Below are positions 40,404 through 42,861 of a stretch of 42,861 nt of DNA, one piece after another. Every line of letters begins with the position of its first letter. The stretch's first letter is position 1. Below the pieces are notes generated by a model. It saw nothing but the letters and a program-made list of their open reading frames with translations. It had not been told where the DNA came from and searched no databases. The position numbers and the translations under genes were made by a program. The stretch covers positions 1 to 42,861 of the forward strand of contig CAJKUH010000019.1 in assembly GCA_905203045.1 (NCBI GenBank). The letters are read 5' to 3'. This stretch comes from an uncultured Eggerthella sp. GTDB taxonomy: Bacteria; Actinomycetota; Coriobacteriia; Coriobacteriales; Eggerthellaceae.

Positions 40404-41200
40404 TGACGCAGGAGGAAAACGGGAACGGCGCAGCAGACGCCGCTGCGGTGCTTGGCGATTCTGATGGCGCATGGCTTACCGGCGCCATCGAGTCGATGCT
40501 GTTCGTTCCCGACGAGCCGGTGGGTGTGCTGACGTTCGCCGATATGCTGCAAACCGATCCGGCGGAGATCCAGGAAGCGTTGGTGCGTTTGCAGCAGGAG
40601 CTCGAGCGGGAAAACCGCGGCATTCAGCTCCGCGAGGTTGCGGGCGGATGGCGCTTGTACACGCATCCCCGTTACCATGAGCTCATTGAGCGCTACGTTC
40701 TTTCATGGGACACGCGCAAGCTTTCCCAGGCTGCGCTGGAAACGCTTGCCGTGGTGGCGTATTGCCAGCCCATCACCCGCAACGGCGTGGCATCGGTGCG
40801 CGGGGTGAGCTCGGACAGTCCCATAAACTCGCTGGTTGAAAAGGGGCTTTTGCGCGAAGCGGGCACCCAGGATGCACCAGGTAACCCGGTTCTGTACGCA
40901 ACCACCCGCACGTTCTTGGAGAAGTTCGGGCTCCGCTCAGTTCGTGATTTGCCGCCGCTGGAGTCGTTTGCGCCCGACGAGGAGACGCGCGCCTTCATCT
41001 CCGAGCGTTTGAACGTTGTACGTCCGGAAGATGAAACGTATTCCTTGGGCGAAGAGCCTGACGAGCAAAGCGACGAGCTGCTGCAGCCCGAAACCATGCA
41101 GGAGGCAATGCAGACGATGCTAACCGACGCGCTTGCTGCTGGAGTCGGCGCAGTTGAGAAGATCAATTTCGATGAATTGGTATTCGACGAGGATGAATAG
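40403..41200 (+). CDS. scpB: Segregation and condensation protein B
   Basis: A 265-residue partner that dimerises and binds the ScpA kleisin in the Smc complex. It has two winged-helix domains: AIESMLFVPDEPVGVLTFAD with REVAGGWRLYTHP, and then LSQAALETLAVVAYCQPITR with GVSSDSPINSLVEKGLL. The C-terminal tail of about 75 residues is acidic (GEEPDEQSDELLQPE) and longer than in many homologues. It forms an operon with scpA and rluB. Confidence 0.94.
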   Translation: MTQEENGNGAADAAAVLGDSDGAWLTGAIESMLFVPDEPVGVLTFADMLQTDPAEIQEALVRLQQELERENRGIQLREVAGGWRLYTHPRYHELIERYVLSWDTRKLSQAALETLAVVAYCQPITRNGVASVRGVSSDSPINSLVEKGLLREAGTQDAPGNPVLYATTRTFLEKFGLRSVRDLPPLESFAPDEETRAFISERLNVVRPEDETYSLGEEPDEQSDELLQPETMQEAMQTMLTDALAAGVGAVEKINFDELVFDEDE

Positions 41201-41208
41201 GGGTTTTC

Positions 41209-41952
41209 GTGCAAGACGGTGATCAGGAAGAGCAGGTTCGCCTGCAGAAGTTCTTGGCGCGCGCCGGCGTTGCCAGTCGCCGTGCGAGCGAGCGCTACAT
41301 CGTGGAAGGCCGTGTTGCGGTGAACGGGGAAGTGGTAACCGAGCTGGGCACGAAGGTGCGTCCGGACATCGACACGGTAAGCGTCGACGGGGTGCCCATC
41401 TGCCAGGCGGCGCAGGCCACGACCCTGATGCTGAACAAGCCCGCCGGCTACCTTACCTCTATGAAAGACCCGCAAGGTCGTCATTGCGTTGCCGAGCTGG
41501 TGCCGACGGACAGGTACCCGGGTTTGTACCCGTTGGGCCGCCTCGACTACGACACAACGGGCTTGCTCTTGTTTTCCACCGATGGCGAGCTGGGCAACGC
41601 GGTGTTGCACCCATCGCATCATGTGGACAAGACGTACCGCGCTTTGGTGAAGGGCATGCCCGACAAGAAGGCGCTTTCCCGGTTGCGTGCGGGGGTCGAG
41701 CTCGAAGACGGCCGCACGCAGCCTGCCAAGGTAGACGTTGCGGGACGAAAAGGAAAGAACACCTATTTGGACCTTACCATCCATGAGGGCAAGAAGCGTC
41801 AAGTAAAGCGCATGTGCGAAGCGGTGGGCTACCCGGTAATCAGGTTGCACCGCTCGTCGTTTGGGCCGCTTGAGCTGGGCGATCTTCCCATGGGGAGCTA
41901 TCGTGTCCTTGATGCTTGCGAGGTTGACGCGCTCCGGCGTGCCTCGAAATAG
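41209..41952 (+). CDS. rluB: 23S rRNA pseudouridine synthase, RluB/RsuA family
   Basis: A 247-residue enzyme that isomerises a uridine in 23S rRNA (position 2605 in E. coli) to pseudouridine. The N-terminal S4 RNA-binding domain is VRLQKFLARAGVASRRASER. The catalytic motif GRLDYDTTGLLLFSTDGEL contains the active-site Asp. GKKRQVKRMCEAVGYPVIRL is the C-terminal family motif. The start is a GTG at 41209, with a weak GAATAGGGG ribosome site overlapping the scpB stop. The scpA-scpB-rluB order is common in Gram-positive bacteria. Confidence 0.92.
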   Translation: MQDGDQEEQVRLQKFLARAGVASRRASERYIVEGRVAVNGEVVTELGTKVRPDIDTVSVDGVPICQAAQATTLMLNKPAGYLTSMKDPQGRHCVAELVPTDRYPGLYPLGRLDYDTTGLLLFSTDGELGNAVLHPSHHVDKTYRALVKGMPDKKALSRLRAGVELEDGRTQPAKVDVAGRKGKNTYLDLTIHEGKKRQVKRMCEAVGYPVIRLHRSSFGPLELGDLPMGSYRVLDACEVDALRRASK

Positions 41953-41955
41953 GCG

Positions 41956-41964
41956 TGGTAGAAT
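41956..41964 (+). promoter_or_regulatory. Extended -10 promoter of tyrA
   Basis: TGG-TAGAAT lies just after the rluB stop, 45 bases upstream of the tyrA ATG. No convincing -35 is present at the usual distance. Confidence 0.4.
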
Positions 41965-42008
41965 CTCATCACGCAAACAAATCGCTATCAGAAACGAGCT
42001 AATACGCT

Positions 42009-42861
42009 ATGAAAACGCATTTTCCCTCAGTGGCCGTAATAGGTCTTGGAGTCATCGGTTCATCGTTCGCGGCAATGTATCGCAACGCATATCCCGATGT
42101 GCGCCTTGTGGGTATTGACGTTTCCGCCGAGGCCGTCGCCGCTGCCTTGGAGCGCGGTTGGATCAGCGAAGGGCACACCTCTTCGGAGAATCTTGCCGAA
42201 GTTCTTCCTACCTGCGATTTGGTGATGATTGCCACGCCCGTGCCCGTTGCCAACGAGTACTTCCGCGTTATCGCCGATTGCGATTTCAAAGGCGTGGTGA
42301 CCGACGCCTGCTCCACCAAGAAGATCGTGAGCCAGCAGGCCCAAGACATTCTTCGTTACCCTGAGAAGTACATTCCCGGCCATCCTATGTCCGGGTCCGA
42401 GAAGAGCGGTATCGAGGGGGCGCGTGAGGATATGTTCAAGGGCGCCCATTGGGTGCTGTGCCCCGACGAGGACACGTCTGCAGAAGACTATGCCAACCTT
42501 CACGAAGCGCTTACCGGCATCGGAGCCCGCGTGGTTTCCCTTCCGCGCGACAAGCACGATGAGGCGGTTGCCATCGTGAGCCACGTCCCTCATTTCGTTG
42601 CCTCTTCATTGGTTGAGCTGGCGGTGCGCCATGCCGACGACCAGGAAGCGCTGTTCCGCTTGGCGGCGGGCGGTTTCAAGGATTCCACGCGCATTGCGGC
42701 GGGCTCTCCCGCCCTGTGGACCGGCATCGCCTTCGACAACCGCGAGGCTATCGTCGAAGGGCTCGATGAGGTGCAGGGAATCTTGCGCGGATATGCCGAT
42801 ACCCTGCGCGAAGGCGACAAAGAGGGCTTCACGAAGCTGCTTGACAGGGCGGCTCAGGCTC
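42009..42861 (+). CDS. tyrA: Prephenate dehydrogenase, truncated at the window edge
   Basis: The first 284 codons of a gene that continues past the window. Prephenate dehydrogenase turns prephenate into 4-hydroxyphenylpyruvate with NAD(P), for tyrosine synthesis. The Rossmann motif is VAVIGLGVIGSSFAAMY. LVMIATPV and VVTDACSTKKIV follow, then the active-site IPGHPMSGSEKSGIEGARED with the catalytic His. VAIVSHVPHFVASSLVE and AAGGFKDSTRIAAGSPALWT belong to the helical dimerisation domain. The ATG at 42009 has only a weak ribosome site (ACGAG). Whether an ACT domain follows cannot be seen. Confidence 0.93.
   Translation, partial: MKTHFPSVAVIGLGVIGSSFAAMYRNAYPDVRLVGIDVSAEAVAAALERGWISEGHTSSENLAEVLPTCDLVMIATPVPVANEYFRVIADCDFKGVVTDACSTKKIVSQQAQDILRYPEKYIPGHPMSGSEKSGIEGAREDMFKGAHWVLCPDEDTSAEDYANLHEALTGIGARVVSLPRDKHDEAVAIVSHVPHFVASSLVELAVRHADDQEALFRLAAGGFKDSTRIAAGSPALWTGIAFDNREAIVEGLDEVQGILRGYADTLREGDKEGFTKLLDRAAQA

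Overview
The window reads as chromosomal DNA of a high-GC, Gram-positive anaerobe, most likely a gut-type Coriobacteriia (Eggerthellaceae: Eggerthella, Slackia, Adlercreutzia and relatives). This is inferred from three things: a sigma-70 factor with a Lys/Ala-rich N-terminus, an anaerobic Ni-Fe carbon monoxide dehydrogenase, and a FixABCX/acyl-CoA dehydrogenase module of the kind used for anaerobic enoyl-CoA reduction. No phage, transposase, CRISPR array or rRNA was seen.

Layout. 1-2636: a truncated minus-strand gene, then a TetR regulator divergent from a radical SAM protein, with a palindrome lying on the radical SAM gene's -10 box. 2770-4032: metK. 4320-8904: a tight four-gene operon of CooS-type CO dehydrogenase and a nitrate/taurine-type ABC transporter (binding protein, permease, ATPase). 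9062-15552: priA, rpoD and rlmKL, each followed by a hairpin. 15813-23099: a minus-strand accessory stretch with a Schlafen/AlbA_2 protein, a small charged protein, a low-molecular-weight tyrosine phosphatase, a membrane coiled-coil protein, a lipoprotein, a frameshifted zinc-ribbon repeat membrane protein, and an ogt-alkA repair pair. 23100-23917: an 800-base gene-free stretch with five copies of an unfamiliar 27-base element. Then tRNA-Asn, a DEAD-box-type helicase, trpS and a CAU-anticodon tRNA. 27139-36947: a small membrane protein, two divergent acyl-CoA dehydrogenases, fixABCX, an MFS transporter and a LysR regulator. 37100-end: ABC-F ATPase, trmL, scpA, scpB, rluB and the 5' part of tyrA.

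How the genes work together. FixAB (electron transfer flavoprotein), FixC (flavin quinone oxidoreductase type) and FixX (ferredoxin-like) probably feed electrons to, or take them from, the CaiA-like acyl-CoA dehydrogenase. The MFS carrier and LysR regulator plausibly supply substrate and control. CooS is translationally coupled to the ABC transporter and has no cooF, cooC or hydrogenase genes beside it.

Most unusual items. (1) CooS seems to carry Asp397 where CO dehydrogenases have a C-cluster cysteine, and it has a natural His-rich N-terminus. (2) Five 27-base elements, TGGCAA-N12-ACGTAT, sit in mixed orientation in one intergenic region. (3) A nested inverted-repeat leader lies upstream of the zinc-ribbon gene. 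(4) Two homopolymer frameshifts hit the phosphatase and the zinc-ribbon gene. Function calls rest on motif recognition by eye; no database search was possible.
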